From positions 1 through 11,791 of the forward strand of contig CAIJZW010000011.1 in assembly GCA_903825265.1 (NCBI GenBank): 11,791 nucleotides of DNA, read 5' to 3'. A program made the position numbers and the translations under genes. Positions 1 to 6,657 of the stretch are shown one piece after another. The number at the start of each line of letters is the position of its first letter. The stretch's first letter is position 1. Source of the DNA: an uncultured bacterium (GTDB taxonomy: Bacteria; Patescibacteriota; Minisyncoccia; Phycocordibacterales; UBA9973). Below the pieces are notes generated by a model, which saw only the letters and a list, made by a program, of their open reading frames with translations, was not told the origin of the DNA and searched no databases.

Positions 1-37
1 TACAAAAGTGTTGCTCTACCAACTGAGCTAAAGCGGC
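1..37 (-). tRNA. tRNA-Thr(UGU), 5' half, cut by window edge
   Basis: Read on the minus strand from 37 downward, the sequence gives acceptor strand GCCGCTT, T8-A9, a D arm with stem GCTC/GAGC and loop AGTTGGTA, A26, anticodon 5' strand ACACT, then TT, anticodon TGT and A37. TGT (UGU) reads ACA threonine codons. The variable loop, T arm and acceptor 3' strand lie outside the window, so neither the fold nor an encoded CCA can be checked. The gene lies about 40 bp downstream of the small membrane-protein gene on the same strand and may be co-transcribed with rpsB-tsf or use its own promoter. Confidence 0.9.
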
Positions 38-68
38 GTGTATCTAAACTAAACGTTTCTATATAGCT

Positions 69-96
69 ATATTAGCATATTATAGAATTTTATCAA
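69..96 (-). promoter_or_regulatory. candidate promoter for tRNA-Thr
   Basis: On the minus strand there is TTGATA (91-96), a 16-bp spacer and TAATAT (69-74), followed about 31 bp later by the tRNA 5' end. It overlaps the end of the upstream membrane-protein gene. In such AT-rich DNA a chance match is quite possible, so this is a moderate call. Confidence 0.4.
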
Positions 97-505
97 CCTT
101 ATTGTTTAATTCTTCGTGATCTTTTTTAATCTTATCTTTAGCCTTTTTTATTTTAATTCTTGATTCAACTATGGCTTTCTCTACAAAAGAAATTTTACGG
201 CTATCTGAACATACTTTTTTCTGGAATAGTTTATTTACTTTAGGTAAATTATTTTTAATCCAAAATTTTGTTTTTGTTATTATAATAAACCAAGCTTTAA
301 CACTAGAGAGAATTATCCATTGAATAATATGTTTAGTTAGATATAAGATTATCTTTTCAAGGCGTCTAAAGGATAATTCTCCTGTGTGTATTTTATGTTC
401 TTCTTTTATTTCTATTTTAGATGTTCTTATTTCCCATTCACGAAAGAGTAGCATTCCGAATGCTCCAGTTATTGATATAGAGAAAATAATAATAACTAAA
501 ATCAT
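80..505 (-). CDS. small hypothetical membrane protein with charged C-terminal helix
   Basis: This 141-residue protein is not recognised as any named family. Residues 2-20 form a hydrophobic N-terminal segment (signal anchor or transmembrane helix). Residues about 51-78 hold a second hydrophobic stretch rich in Ile, Leu and Trp. Residues 107-141 are a Lys/Glu-rich, probably helical or coiled-coil tail. The intervening and terminal regions are strongly basic, as expected for a cytoplasmic tail close to membrane or nucleic acid. It starts 3 bp after the tsf stop codon and so very likely shares the rpsB-tsf transcript. Its start ATG has no Shine-Dalgarno sequence, like its neighbours. The tight coupling to tsf and the clean two-helix pattern support a real gene, but no function can be assigned. 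Confidence 0.7.
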   Translation of the reverse strand: MILVIIIFSISITGAFGMLLFREWEIRTSKIEIKEEHKIHTGELSFRRLEKIILYLTKHIIQWIILSSVKAWFIIITKTKFWIKNNLPKVNKLFQKKVCSDSRKISFVEKAIVESRIKIKKAKDKIKKDHEELNNKVDKIL

Positions 506-508
506 AAT

Positions 509-1291
509 TTAACCAATAGTCTCGTAAATGAAACGAACTAATGTTGCCCCTTTTTCTTTTAATAAATTCCCGATAGTTATGTCAGGGTTTTTAATGAATG
601 ATTGATCCATAAGAGTTTGTTCTTTGAAGTATGTAGATATTTTACCTTCAAGCATTTTCTTTTTTATCTCTTCTGGTTTATCAGATTCTGCTACTTCCTT
701 TTCAAATACTTCAATGACTTTTGATTTATCCTCATCTGTTATATCTCCTGCAGTAGTGAAAGCTGGCTTCATAGCTGCTATGTGCATTGCAACATCCTTA
801 GCTAGCTCTGTAGATCCTCCAGTTAATGATACAATTACAGCACTTTTACTAGCGTGAACATAACTTCCCATTACAGATCCTTCTACTGTTTCTACTTTAC
901 CTAATTCTATTTTCTCTCCTACCTTCTGAACAATAGGATTTATAAGATCAAGAGATTTTGCTTTCATTGCATCAATGCCTTCATTAAAGGCTATGTTTGC
1001 TAGTTCATTAGCTAAATTAACGAAATCACTATTTTTAGCAACAAAGTCTGTTTCAGAATTAAGAGTAAGAAGAAGAGCTTTTCCTTGTCCTTCTATAACA
1101 ACTATTACTCCATCAGATGCTGTACGATCTGCTTTTTTCATCGCAATACTACTTGATTTCTTTTTGAGGATTATGAGCGCTTTCTCCATATCTCCCTCTG
1201 CTTCTTCTAATGCATTTTTACATTGCATTACAGAAACACCGGTAGCATCTCTTAATTCTTTAACTAATTCCGCAGTTATTTTTGTAGACAT
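509..1291 (-). CDS. tsf: translation elongation factor Ts
   Basis: EF-Ts is the guanine-nucleotide exchange factor that releases GDP from EF-Tu in the cytoplasm. The 260-residue protein begins with the N-terminal UBA-like module (residues 6-45, with the ELRDATGVSVMQCKNALEE pattern). It then carries the family hallmark TDFVAKN at residues 81-87, which contacts the EF-Tu G domain. The core subdomain follows, with the HIAAMKP motif, and then a C-terminal segment resembling the usual LLEQPF-VKD region (here LMDQSFIKN). The length is near the usual 200-290. It follows rpsB by 47 bp, the near-universal bacterial order rpsB-tsf. No Shine-Dalgarno sequence precedes the ATG. The identity is secure. 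Confidence 0.97.
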   Translation of the reverse strand: MSTKITAELVKELRDATGVSVMQCKNALEEAEGDMEKALIILKKKSSSIAMKKADRTASDGVIVVIEGQGKALLLTLNSETDFVAKNSDFVNLANELANIAFNEGIDAMKAKSLDLINPIVQKVGEKIELGKVETVEGSVMGSYVHASKSAVIVSLTGGSTELAKDVAMHIAAMKPAFTTAGDITDEDKSKVIEVFEKEVAESDKPEEIKKKMLEGKISTYFKEQTLMDQSFIKNPDITIGNLLKEKGATLVRFIYETIG

Positions 1292-1306
1292 AATTTATTG
1301 TAGGTT

Positions 1307-1337
1307 GGTCATATAGACCTTAATAAATAATTATTTA
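1307..1337 (-). promoter_or_regulatory. rpsB-tsf spacer with two palindromes
   Basis: The 47-bp spacer between rpsB and tsf holds a 14-bp perfect AT palindrome (TAAATAATTATTTA, 1324-1337) and a small hairpin GGTC-TATAT-GACC (1307-1319 on the minus strand). Neither has a U-tract that would make it an intrinsic terminator. They could tune relative translation of the two genes or be chance in AT-rich DNA. Confidence 0.25.
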
Positions 1338-1338
1338 A

Positions 1339-2037
1339 CTATTTCTTTTCTCCAGAAATTCCTTTATTGTAAGCACTTTTTATTTGAGATAAAAAGAAAG
1401 TAATACTTGATATTGATGCATCATTAGCAATAATAGGGAATTCAGAGTGTTTTACATTACAATCTGTGTTCATAAGAGCTATAACAGGGAGATTCATTTT
1501 ATGAGCTTCTGTTACTGCAATATGTTCTTTCTTTGGATCAATAACAAACATAGCATCAGGAGTACGAGTAATCCCTGTAAGACCTTGGAAATTTTTTGTC
1601 ATATCATCCATTTCTCTGTCAATTAAAAGTCTTTCTTTTTTTGTATATTTATCAAGTCCACCTTTTTCTTTTTGATCGCGTAGATCAAGTAATTTAGTAA
1701 TACGCTTCTTTATCTCTGGAAAATTTGTAAGAGTTCCTCCTACCCAACGTTCAGAAACATAAGGCATATTCAATGATAAAGCAGTTTCTATTATTTGTTG
1801 ACGAGCTTCAGCTTTAGTTCCAACAAAAAGAATTGTTTTCCCTGTAGAAGCTAATGCTGTAACTTTTTCCATAGCTTTTTCAAAAAGATCATTTGTCTTT
1901 TCTGTATTTATAATATCTACTCCATTCTTTGTTGCAAAGATGTAAGGGGTAGTAGATGGGTGACGACGACTTTTTGAATACCCGTAGTGAGTACCATTTG
2001 AAAACATCTCTTCTATAACACTATTTTTTGTAGTCAT
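1339..2037 (-). CDS. rpsB: 30S ribosomal protein S2
   Basis: S2 is a late-assembling protein of the small ribosomal subunit. The 232-residue protein shows the family signatures in order: the N-terminal GTHYGYSKSRRHPSTTPYIF region (compare GxHFGHxxRxWNPKM), VGTKAEARQ (residues 72-80), and SERWVGGTLTNF (95-106). The helical hairpin follows at about residues 107-150. The late segment is MFVIDPKKEHIAVTEAHKMN, then PVIALMNTDCN. It is slightly shorter than E. coli S2 because it lacks the long tail. It is first in the rpsB-tsf operon, behind a long leader, and has no Shine-Dalgarno sequence at its ATG. The gene ends with TAG, while the other stop codons visible in the window are TAA. Confidence 0.97.
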   Translation of the reverse strand: MTTKNSVIEEMFSNGTHYGYSKSRRHPSTTPYIFATKNGVDIINTEKTNDLFEKAMEKVTALASTGKTILFVGTKAEARQQIIETALSLNMPYVSERWVGGTLTNFPEIKKRITKLLDLRDQKEKGGLDKYTKKERLLIDREMDDMTKNFQGLTGITRTPDAMFVIDPKKEHIAVTEAHKMNLPVIALMNTDCNVKHSEFPIIANDASISSITFFLSQIKSAYNKGISGEKK

Positions 2038-2161
2038 ATTGTTTTTTTGTTTATAGTAAAACTATAAACTTTAATGATTAATTAATGATAAAACTGTCCG
2101 TTTTTAAGCATTCCAGCCTATTTACAAGGGGCCTTAAATAAAAAACCTCCTCACGGAAAGT
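2038..2161 (-). promoter_or_regulatory. structured rpsB leader (5' untranslated region)
   Basis: From the predicted start site near 2161 to the rpsB ATG there are about 124 nt without a gene. On the minus strand they contain a TCAC/GTGA hairpin near the 5' end, an AAAAC-GGACA-GTTTT hairpin (2090-2104), an ATTAATTAAT palindrome, and a perfect 8-bp hairpin GTTTATAG-TTTTA-CTATAAAC (2049-2069) that ends 11 nt before the start codon. In E. coli, S2 represses the rpsB-tsf mRNA through its leader. A similar feedback role here is inference, since I could not match a known leader motif. Confidence 0.45.
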
Positions 2162-2167
2162 GAACAT

Positions 2168-2196
2168 ATAATACCAGAAAAATCATTATTTTGCAA
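2168..2196 (-). promoter_or_regulatory. rpsB promoter, extended -10
   Basis: On the minus strand there is TTGCAA (2191-2196), a 17-bp spacer and TATTAT (2168-2173), with TG one base upstream of the -10 (TGGTATTAT), the extended -10 arrangement of sigma-70 promoters. The predicted transcription start is near 2161. It stands back to back with the proS promoter, with 13 bp between the two -35 boxes. Confidence 0.65.
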
Positions 2197-2203
2197 CCAA
2201 GAT

Positions 2204-2215
2204 GGTCTTTTGACC
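2204..2215. promoter_or_regulatory. palindrome between divergent promoters, possible operator
   Basis: The perfect 4-bp inverted repeat GGTC-TTTT-GACC overlaps the -35 box of proS and lies 8 bp from the -35 box of rpsB. Its position would suit a regulator of both operons, but the repeat is short and no regulator gene is present in the window. Confidence 0.25.
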
Positions 2216-2238
2216 TGAGGGCATTTTTAGGGTAGTAT
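2210..2238 (+). promoter_or_regulatory. proS operon promoter, predicts a leaderless mRNA
   Basis: TTGACC (2210-2215), a 17-bp spacer and TAGTAT (2233-2238) form a good sigma-70-type promoter. Transcription normally starts about 7 nt after the -10, here at 2244-2246, which coincides with the A of the ATG at 2245. The proS message would therefore have little or no 5' untranslated region. This placement also argues for the 2245 start rather than the in-frame GTG at 2239. Confidence 0.55.
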
Positions 2239-2244
2239 GTGGGT

Positions 2245-3504
2245 ATGAAGCAATCACAACTATTCACAAAAACAAAAAAAGAGAGTCCAGCAGATGAGAT
2301 TTCTTTAAATGCTGAACTTCTAATAAGAGCAGGGTTTATAAACAAAGAGATGGCAGGGGTATATTCTTATTTACCGTTGGGTCTTCGTGTTTTAAAGAAT
2401 ATTGAAAATATAATAAGGGAAGAAATGAATGCTATAGGAGGGCAAGAAATCATTCTTTCTTCTCTTCAAGAAAAGAGTACATGGGAACCAACTAATCAAT
2501 GGGACGATTCTCAGGTTGATGTTTGGTTTAAAACAAAATTGAAAAATGATACAGAATTAGGGTTAGCTGTTACTCATGAAGCTGCTATCACTAAGATGAT
2601 GAAAGGTTTTATTAATTCATATCGCGATCTACCTAAGTTTGTTTATCAATTTCAAACAAAATTTAGAAACGAAGTTCGTGCTAAAAGTGGGATTATGAGA
2701 GTTAGAGAATTTGTTATGAAAGACCTTTATTCTTTTTGTAAGGACGAAGAAGAACATAATGCTTTTTATGAAAGATCTAAAGAAGCTTATAAAAATATTT
2801 TTAAAAGAATAGGTATTGGACATCTTACTTATATTACTTTTGCTTCAGGAGGAATGTTTTCAAAGTTTTCTCATGAATTTCAGACTATTACAGGTGCAGG
2901 GGAGGATATTATTTATGTAGATGAGAATAAGGGTATTGCTGTAAATAAAGAGGTTTATAATGATGAAGTTTTGACTAGTTTAGGACTTAAGAAAGAAGAT
3001 ATGGTTGAGAATAAAGCAGTAGAAGTAGGTAATATTTTTACACTTTCTACTCGTTTTTCTGATGCATTAGGATTAAAATTTAAAACAGAAGAAGGGGATG
3101 AAAAGTCAGTATTTATGGGTTCTTATGGTATTGGTCCTGGACGTTTAATGGGGACAGTAGTAGAGGTTCTTTCTGATAGTAAGGGAATTATCTGGCCAGA
3201 AAACATAGCTCCATTTAAGGTTCATTTGCTTATGTTGGGAGGAGATGAGAATGTGAAGATAGAAGCTTCAAAACTTTACGAAGAATTAAACGCTAAAAAT
3301 ATTGAAGTTCTTTTTGATGATAGAGTTGATGTTAATGCAGGAGAAAAATTTGCTGATTCTGATCTTATTGGTATACCTTATAGAATTGTAGTTTCTAAAC
3401 GTAGTTTAGCTGATGGAGGTTTTGAAATTAAAAAGCGAATTGAAGATACTGGAAAAATAGTTAACATTGATGAACTATTTGAATTTTTAGGAATTCAAAA
3501 ATAA
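2245..3504 (+). CDS. proS: prolyl-tRNA synthetase, short form without editing insertion
   Basis: ProRS is a class II synthetase that attaches proline to tRNA-Pro in the cytoplasm. From ATG 2245 it has 419 residues. The N-terminal MKQSQLFTKT-KKESPADE segment is typical of the family. Motif 1 lies at about residues 39-64, motif 2 at 138-160 (TKFRNEVRAKSGIMRVREF) and motif 3 at 292-300 (GSYGIGPGR). The anticodon-binding domain covers about 325-419. Bacterial ProRS usually carries an editing (INS) domain of about 180 residues between motifs 2 and 3 that clears Ala-tRNA-Pro. Here only a short linker (about 224-258) remains, explaining the length compared with 572 in E. coli. An in-frame GTG at 2239 would add two residues, but it precedes the predicted transcription start. 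It leads the proS-mreB-mreC-tgt-uvrB run. Confidence 0.95.
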   Translation: MKQSQLFTKTKKESPADEISLNAELLIRAGFINKEMAGVYSYLPLGLRVLKNIENIIREEMNAIGGQEIILSSLQEKSTWEPTNQWDDSQVDVWFKTKLKNDTELGLAVTHEAAITKMMKGFINSYRDLPKFVYQFQTKFRNEVRAKSGIMRVREFVMKDLYSFCKDEEEHNAFYERSKEAYKNIFKRIGIGHLTYITFASGGMFSKFSHEFQTITGAGEDIIYVDENKGIAVNKEVYNDEVLTSLGLKKEDMVENKAVEVGNIFTLSTRFSDALGLKFKTEEGDEKSVFMGSYGIGPGRLMGTVVEVLSDSKGIIWPENIAPFKVHLLMLGGDENVKIEASKLYEELNAKNIEVLFDDRVDVNAGEKFADSDLIGIPYRIVVSKRSLADGGFEIKKRIEDTGKIVNIDELFEFLGIQK

Positions 3505-3518
3505 AATCTGATTTATGT

Positions 3519-4565
3519 ATGTTTAAAAAATTTTATCAAATGTTTTCTAATGATATTGGGATTGACCTTGGAACAGCCAACACGCTGGTTTATTTGAAAG
3601 GTCACGGTATCGTTATAAACGAACCTTCAGTTGTCGTTGTAAATCAGAAAACTGGTCAAATAGTAGCTGTTGGTGCAGAAGCAAAACAAATGCTTGGGCG
3701 TACTCCAGGTCACGTTCGAGCAATTCGTCCTATTGTAGATGGAGTAATTTCAGATTTTGAAGTTACAGAAGAAATGCTTGCTTATTTAATAGGTAAAGCG
3801 GAAAAAATTTCTAAAAAATTTATTCGTCCTCGTGTAGTGTTAGGAGTTCCTACTGGTATTACAAATGTAGAGATCAGAGCAGTGGAAGATGCAGCTCGTT
3901 CAGCTGGGGCTCGCGAAGTTTATATTATAGAAGAACCTATGTCTGCTGCTATTGGTATAAGACTACCAGTTAAAGAAGCTTTGGGTTCAGTTATTGTAGA
4001 TATTGGAGGAGGAACTACTGATGTAGCTGTTATTTCTCTTTCTGGTGTTGTTCGTTCAAAAAATTTAAAAATCGCAGGAGATCTACTAAACACAAATATT
4101 ATAAGTTACATGAAAGATGAGTTTAAGTTATTAATAGGAGAAAGAACAGCAGAAAGTGTCAAAATTGCTATTGGGTCTGTTGTGGAAGGACCTTCAATGG
4201 AGGCGGAAGTAAGAGGACGAGATTTAGTTACAGGTCTTCCTCGTCAGGTTATTGTTACGGATTCAGATATTCGAGAAGCGATACTTGCTTCTGTTATCAG
4301 TCTTGTGGATGGAGTTAAAGAAGTTCTTGAAACAACTCCACCAGAAATTCTCTCCGATATAATAAATAGGGGTCTTGTCCTCTCTGGAGGAGGTGCTCTT
4401 ATTAGAGGATTAGATGTATTACTACAAAATGCTTTAAAAATACCTATTTACATAGCAGAAGATCCACTTACAGCGGTAGCTCGAGGTACAGGAGTCGTAC
4501 TTGATGATTTTGATTCTTATAAAGAAATTTTATTAAACACAGATGATTCATCAGTTCCGAGATAA
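3519..4565 (+). CDS. mreB: rod-shape-determining protein MreB
   Basis: MreB is a bacterial actin homologue that polymerises on the inner face of the membrane and guides peptidoglycan synthesis along the cell side wall. The 348-residue protein has the actin-fold motifs in order: phosphate-1 GIDLGTANT (residues 14-22), phosphate-2 DIGGGTTD starting at D161, and the adenosine motif LSGGGALIRG starting at L288. The E-P-M-S-A-A-I-G segment after the first domain is typical of MreB. The N-terminus (MFKKFYQMF) is amphipathic and may aid membrane binding. It starts 14 bp after proS and its last 23 bp overlap mreC in another frame, suggesting translational coupling of the two partners. Its presence predicts a rod-shaped or elongating cell. 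Confidence 0.97.
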   Translation: MFKKFYQMFSNDIGIDLGTANTLVYLKGHGIVINEPSVVVVNQKTGQIVAVGAEAKQMLGRTPGHVRAIRPIVDGVISDFEVTEEMLAYLIGKAEKISKKFIRPRVVLGVPTGITNVEIRAVEDAARSAGAREVYIIEEPMSAAIGIRLPVKEALGSVIVDIGGGTTDVAVISLSGVVRSKNLKIAGDLLNTNIISYMKDEFKLLIGERTAESVKIAIGSVVEGPSMEAEVRGRDLVTGLPRQVIVTDSDIREAILASVISLVDGVKEVLETTPPEILSDIINRGLVLSGGGALIRGLDVLLQNALKIPIYIAEDPLTAVARGTGVVLDDFDSYKEILLNTDDSSVPR

Positions 4566-5346
4566 AAAACAAATAGCAAAAAAGAAAAAACTAATTAAAA
4601 ATTTAATTTTATTAGGATCTTTTTTGGTGTTTATAGTTTTAGGAATTTTTGCTTTTTCTAATAATTTTACTCATTATCTTGGAAAGCCTCTATGGAGAAT
4701 AAAAACTTCTGCAATTAATGGATTAGAAAGTGTTGGTTATATCGTCCGTACAAAAGCTTCTGTTTATAAAGAAAATGAGAATCTTTTAAAAGAGAATACA
4801 GATTTAAAAATTTCAATGATAGATTATCAAATTTTAAAAGATGAAAATTTAAAATTAAAAGAATCTTTAGGACGTGTTCCTTCTGGTAAAAATTTTATAT
4901 TATCAAGTATTTTAACAAAACCGAATTATTCACCTTACGATACTATTATTATAGATATAGGGCTTGATTCTGGTATCACAATAGGTAATCGAGTTTATGG
5001 AGATGGGGATAGTATGGTTCCTATTGGTGAGATTAGTGTTGTTTATAAAAATACATCTTTGGTCACTCTTTATACTAATCCTGGAGAAACAACAGAGGCT
5101 ATGATAGAAGGAACAAATACGAGTATAGATTTAGTAGGTCGTGGTGGTGGAAATTTTGAAATGACAGTACCCGTTGATTTACCTTTTGTAAGAGGTGCTT
5201 TTGTTTATTTACCAAACCTTCAATCGGAAATTGTTGCGATAGCAGAAGATGTAATTTCAAGTCCAAACGATCCAGTTAAAAAAATATTATTAAATTCACC
5301 TATAAATGTTCAGAGTTTAAAGTGGGTTTTTGTTAGTCGAGAATAA
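4543..5346 (+). CDS. mreC: rod-shape-determining protein MreC
   Basis: MreC is a bitopic membrane protein of the elongasome that links cytoplasmic MreB to cell-wall synthases outside the membrane. The 267-residue protein shows a very basic N-terminus (residues 7-20, Lys-rich), one transmembrane helix (about 19-39), a helical or coiled-coil dimerisation segment (about 72-110) rich in Lys, Glu and Asn, and a C-terminal beta-rich domain. That domain includes the typical PNYSPYDTIIIDIGLDSGI stretch followed by G-x-R-V-Y-G. The length is near the family's 270-300. The ATG lies inside the end of mreB (23-bp overlap) with no Shine-Dalgarno sequence, so re-initiation after mreB is likely. No mreD or penicillin-binding protein gene follows, unlike in the classic mre cluster. 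tgt begins directly after the stop codon. Confidence 0.9.
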   Translation: MIHQFRDKKQIAKKKKLIKNLILLGSFLVFIVLGIFAFSNNFTHYLGKPLWRIKTSAINGLESVGYIVRTKASVYKENENLLKENTDLKISMIDYQILKDENLKLKESLGRVPSGKNFILSSILTKPNYSPYDTIIIDIGLDSGITIGNRVYGDGDSMVPIGEISVVYKNTSLVTLYTNPGETTEAMIEGTNTSIDLVGRGGGNFEMTVPVDLPFVRGAFVYLPNLQSEIVAIAEDVISSPNDPVKKILLNSPINVQSLKWVFVSRE

Positions 5347-6651
5347 ATGAAAGCCATTTTATTTAAAATAGAAAAAGAATTAGAAGGAAGCCTTGGTAGA
5401 GCTGGTATTATTACGACACCTCATGGAGTTATAGAAACTCCATCTTTTGTTGTTGTAGGAACAAAGGGGACTGTGAAAGCATTAACAACAGACCAGTTAA
5501 AAGATCTAGGTACTCCTGTTGTGTTAGCAAATACTTATCATTTGTATTTACAACCTGGAGATGAACTTATACGTGATGCTGGTGGTTTGCATAAATTTAT
5601 GAATTGGCAGGGTCCTATGATGACGGATTCCGGAGGGTTTCAAGTTTTCTCTTTGGGTGTTGCTTATGGAAAAGAATTATCAAAAGTTGTTTCTATTACA
5701 GACCCAAGTTTACTTATTACAGAAAGATCAATAGTAGAAGATGGAATTCCTCGTTTGGCGACAATTGGAAATGATGGTGTATCTTTTCGTTCTCACATAG
5801 ATGGATCTCTTCATTATATAACCCCAGAAAAATCAATTGAAATACAACATAATTTAGGAGCAGATATAATCTTTGCTTTTGATGAATGTACTTCACCAAC
5901 CGAAAATGATAGTTATCAAGAGGAAGCACTTTCACGAACACATTCTTGGGCAAAGAGAAGTTTAATAAGACACAAAGAATTAGAAAATATTAAAGAAAAT
6001 GAAGCTTCACAGAAAATTCTTTTTGAGAGGTCCTCGGACGAGGGGGACGGGATCGGTGCCAGACCATCTCAAAAAGAATCCTCTGTTCCGCTTTTAAATA
6101 CAATTTTTCCTCAAGCTCTCTTTGGTATTGTTCAAGGAGGAAGATCAGAAAAACTTAGAAGAGAATCAGCAAAAGTAATAGGTGGTATGGATTTCGATGG
6201 TTTTGGCATTGGTGGTTCTTTTGAAAAAGAAGATATGTCGAGTGCCGTTAAATGGGTAAATGAAGAATTACCAGTTGGTAAACCTCGTCATTTACTTGGA
6301 ATAGGAGAACCGGAAGATTTATTTTCAGGGGTAGAGAATGGGGTAGACTTGTTTGATTGTGTAGGTCCTACTCGCATAGCTCGTAACGGAACAATGTTTA
6401 CAAAAAATGGTAAAATAAATATTCTCAATGCAAAATTTGTAAATGATTTTTCTAGTATAGAAGAAGACTGTGAATGTGACACTTGTAAAAATTATACGAG
6501 CGCATATCTTTCACATTTATTCCGTGCGAAAGAAATGCTTGGAGCAACTCTCGCTTCTACTCATAATGTATATTTTATAACTAACTTAGTAAAAAAAATG
6601 CGTCAGGCAATAATAGATGGTTCTTTTTTGAATTTAAAGAAGAATTTTTAA
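5347..6651 (+). CDS. tgt: queuine/preQ1 tRNA-guanine transglycosylase
   Basis: Tgt exchanges guanine 34 of tRNA-Asp, -Asn, -His and -Tyr for a queuosine precursor (preQ1 in most bacteria). Visible motifs are the TDSGGFQVFSLG active-site loop with D94, the QALFGIVQGG base-recognition segment, DLFDCVGPTR with the probable nucleophile D337, and the zinc site C-x-C-x2-C followed by a His in the last 60 residues. At 434 residues it exceeds the usual 370-390 for two reasons. There are about 30 extra residues after FSLG (about 105-140). A hairpin element also encodes residues 219-249 (RSSDEGDGIGARPS and flanks), in the variable loop just before QALFGIVQGG. Both insertions leave the catalytic blocks intact, so activity is expected. 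It begins at the base after the mreC stop codon. No other queuosine gene is in the window, so the substrate source is unknown. Confidence 0.95.
   Translation: MKAILFKIEKELEGSLGRAGIITTPHGVIETPSFVVVGTKGTVKALTTDQLKDLGTPVVLANTYHLYLQPGDELIRDAGGLHKFMNWQGPMMTDSGGFQVFSLGVAYGKELSKVVSITDPSLLITERSIVEDGIPRLATIGNDGVSFRSHIDGSLHYITPEKSIEIQHNLGADIIFAFDECTSPTENDSYQEEALSRTHSWAKRSLIRHKELENIKENEASQKILFERSSDEGDGIGARPSQKESSVPLLNTIFPQALFGIVQGGRSEKLRRESAKVIGGMDFDGFGIGGSFEKEDMSSAVKWVNEELPVGKPRHLLGIGEPEDLFSGVENGVDLFDCVGPTRIARNGTMFTKNGKINILNAKFVNDFSSIEEDCECDTCKNYTSAYLSHLFRAKEMLGATLASTHNVYFITNLVKKMRQAIIDGSFLNLKKNF
6002..6093 (+). repeat. in-frame hairpin element, copy 1 (in tgt)
   Basis: An inverted repeat surrounds a GC-rich core (6029-6065, 37 nt) that begins GGTCCTCGGACGAGGG and ends GCCAGACC. 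The left arm (6002-6028) and the reverse complement of the right arm (6066-6093) agree at 22 of 27 positions, with a solid inner block ATTCTTTTTGAGA. GGTC and GACC at the core ends continue the stem, and CCTC-GGAC-GAGG can form an inner hairpin. It is translated as RSSDEGDGIGARPS plus flanks. Its GC content contrasts sharply with the AT-rich gene around it. Confidence 0.85.
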
Positions 6652-6657
6652 AAAATT

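Noticed and set aside
624..1316. Open frames on the plus strand opposite tsf (624-857 and 975-1316)
   Set aside because: They lie antisense to a secure tsf gene and have serine- and alanine-rich compositions expected of a complement strand, with no recognisable domain.
2239..2244. GTG at 2239 as the proS start
   Set aside because: It lies before the predicted transcription start, and MKQSQLFTKT from ATG 2245 matches the family N-terminus.
2151..2345. Minus-strand open frame over the rpsB-proS promoter region and proS start
   Set aside because: It overlaps two good promoters and the beginning of proS and shows no protein-like pattern.
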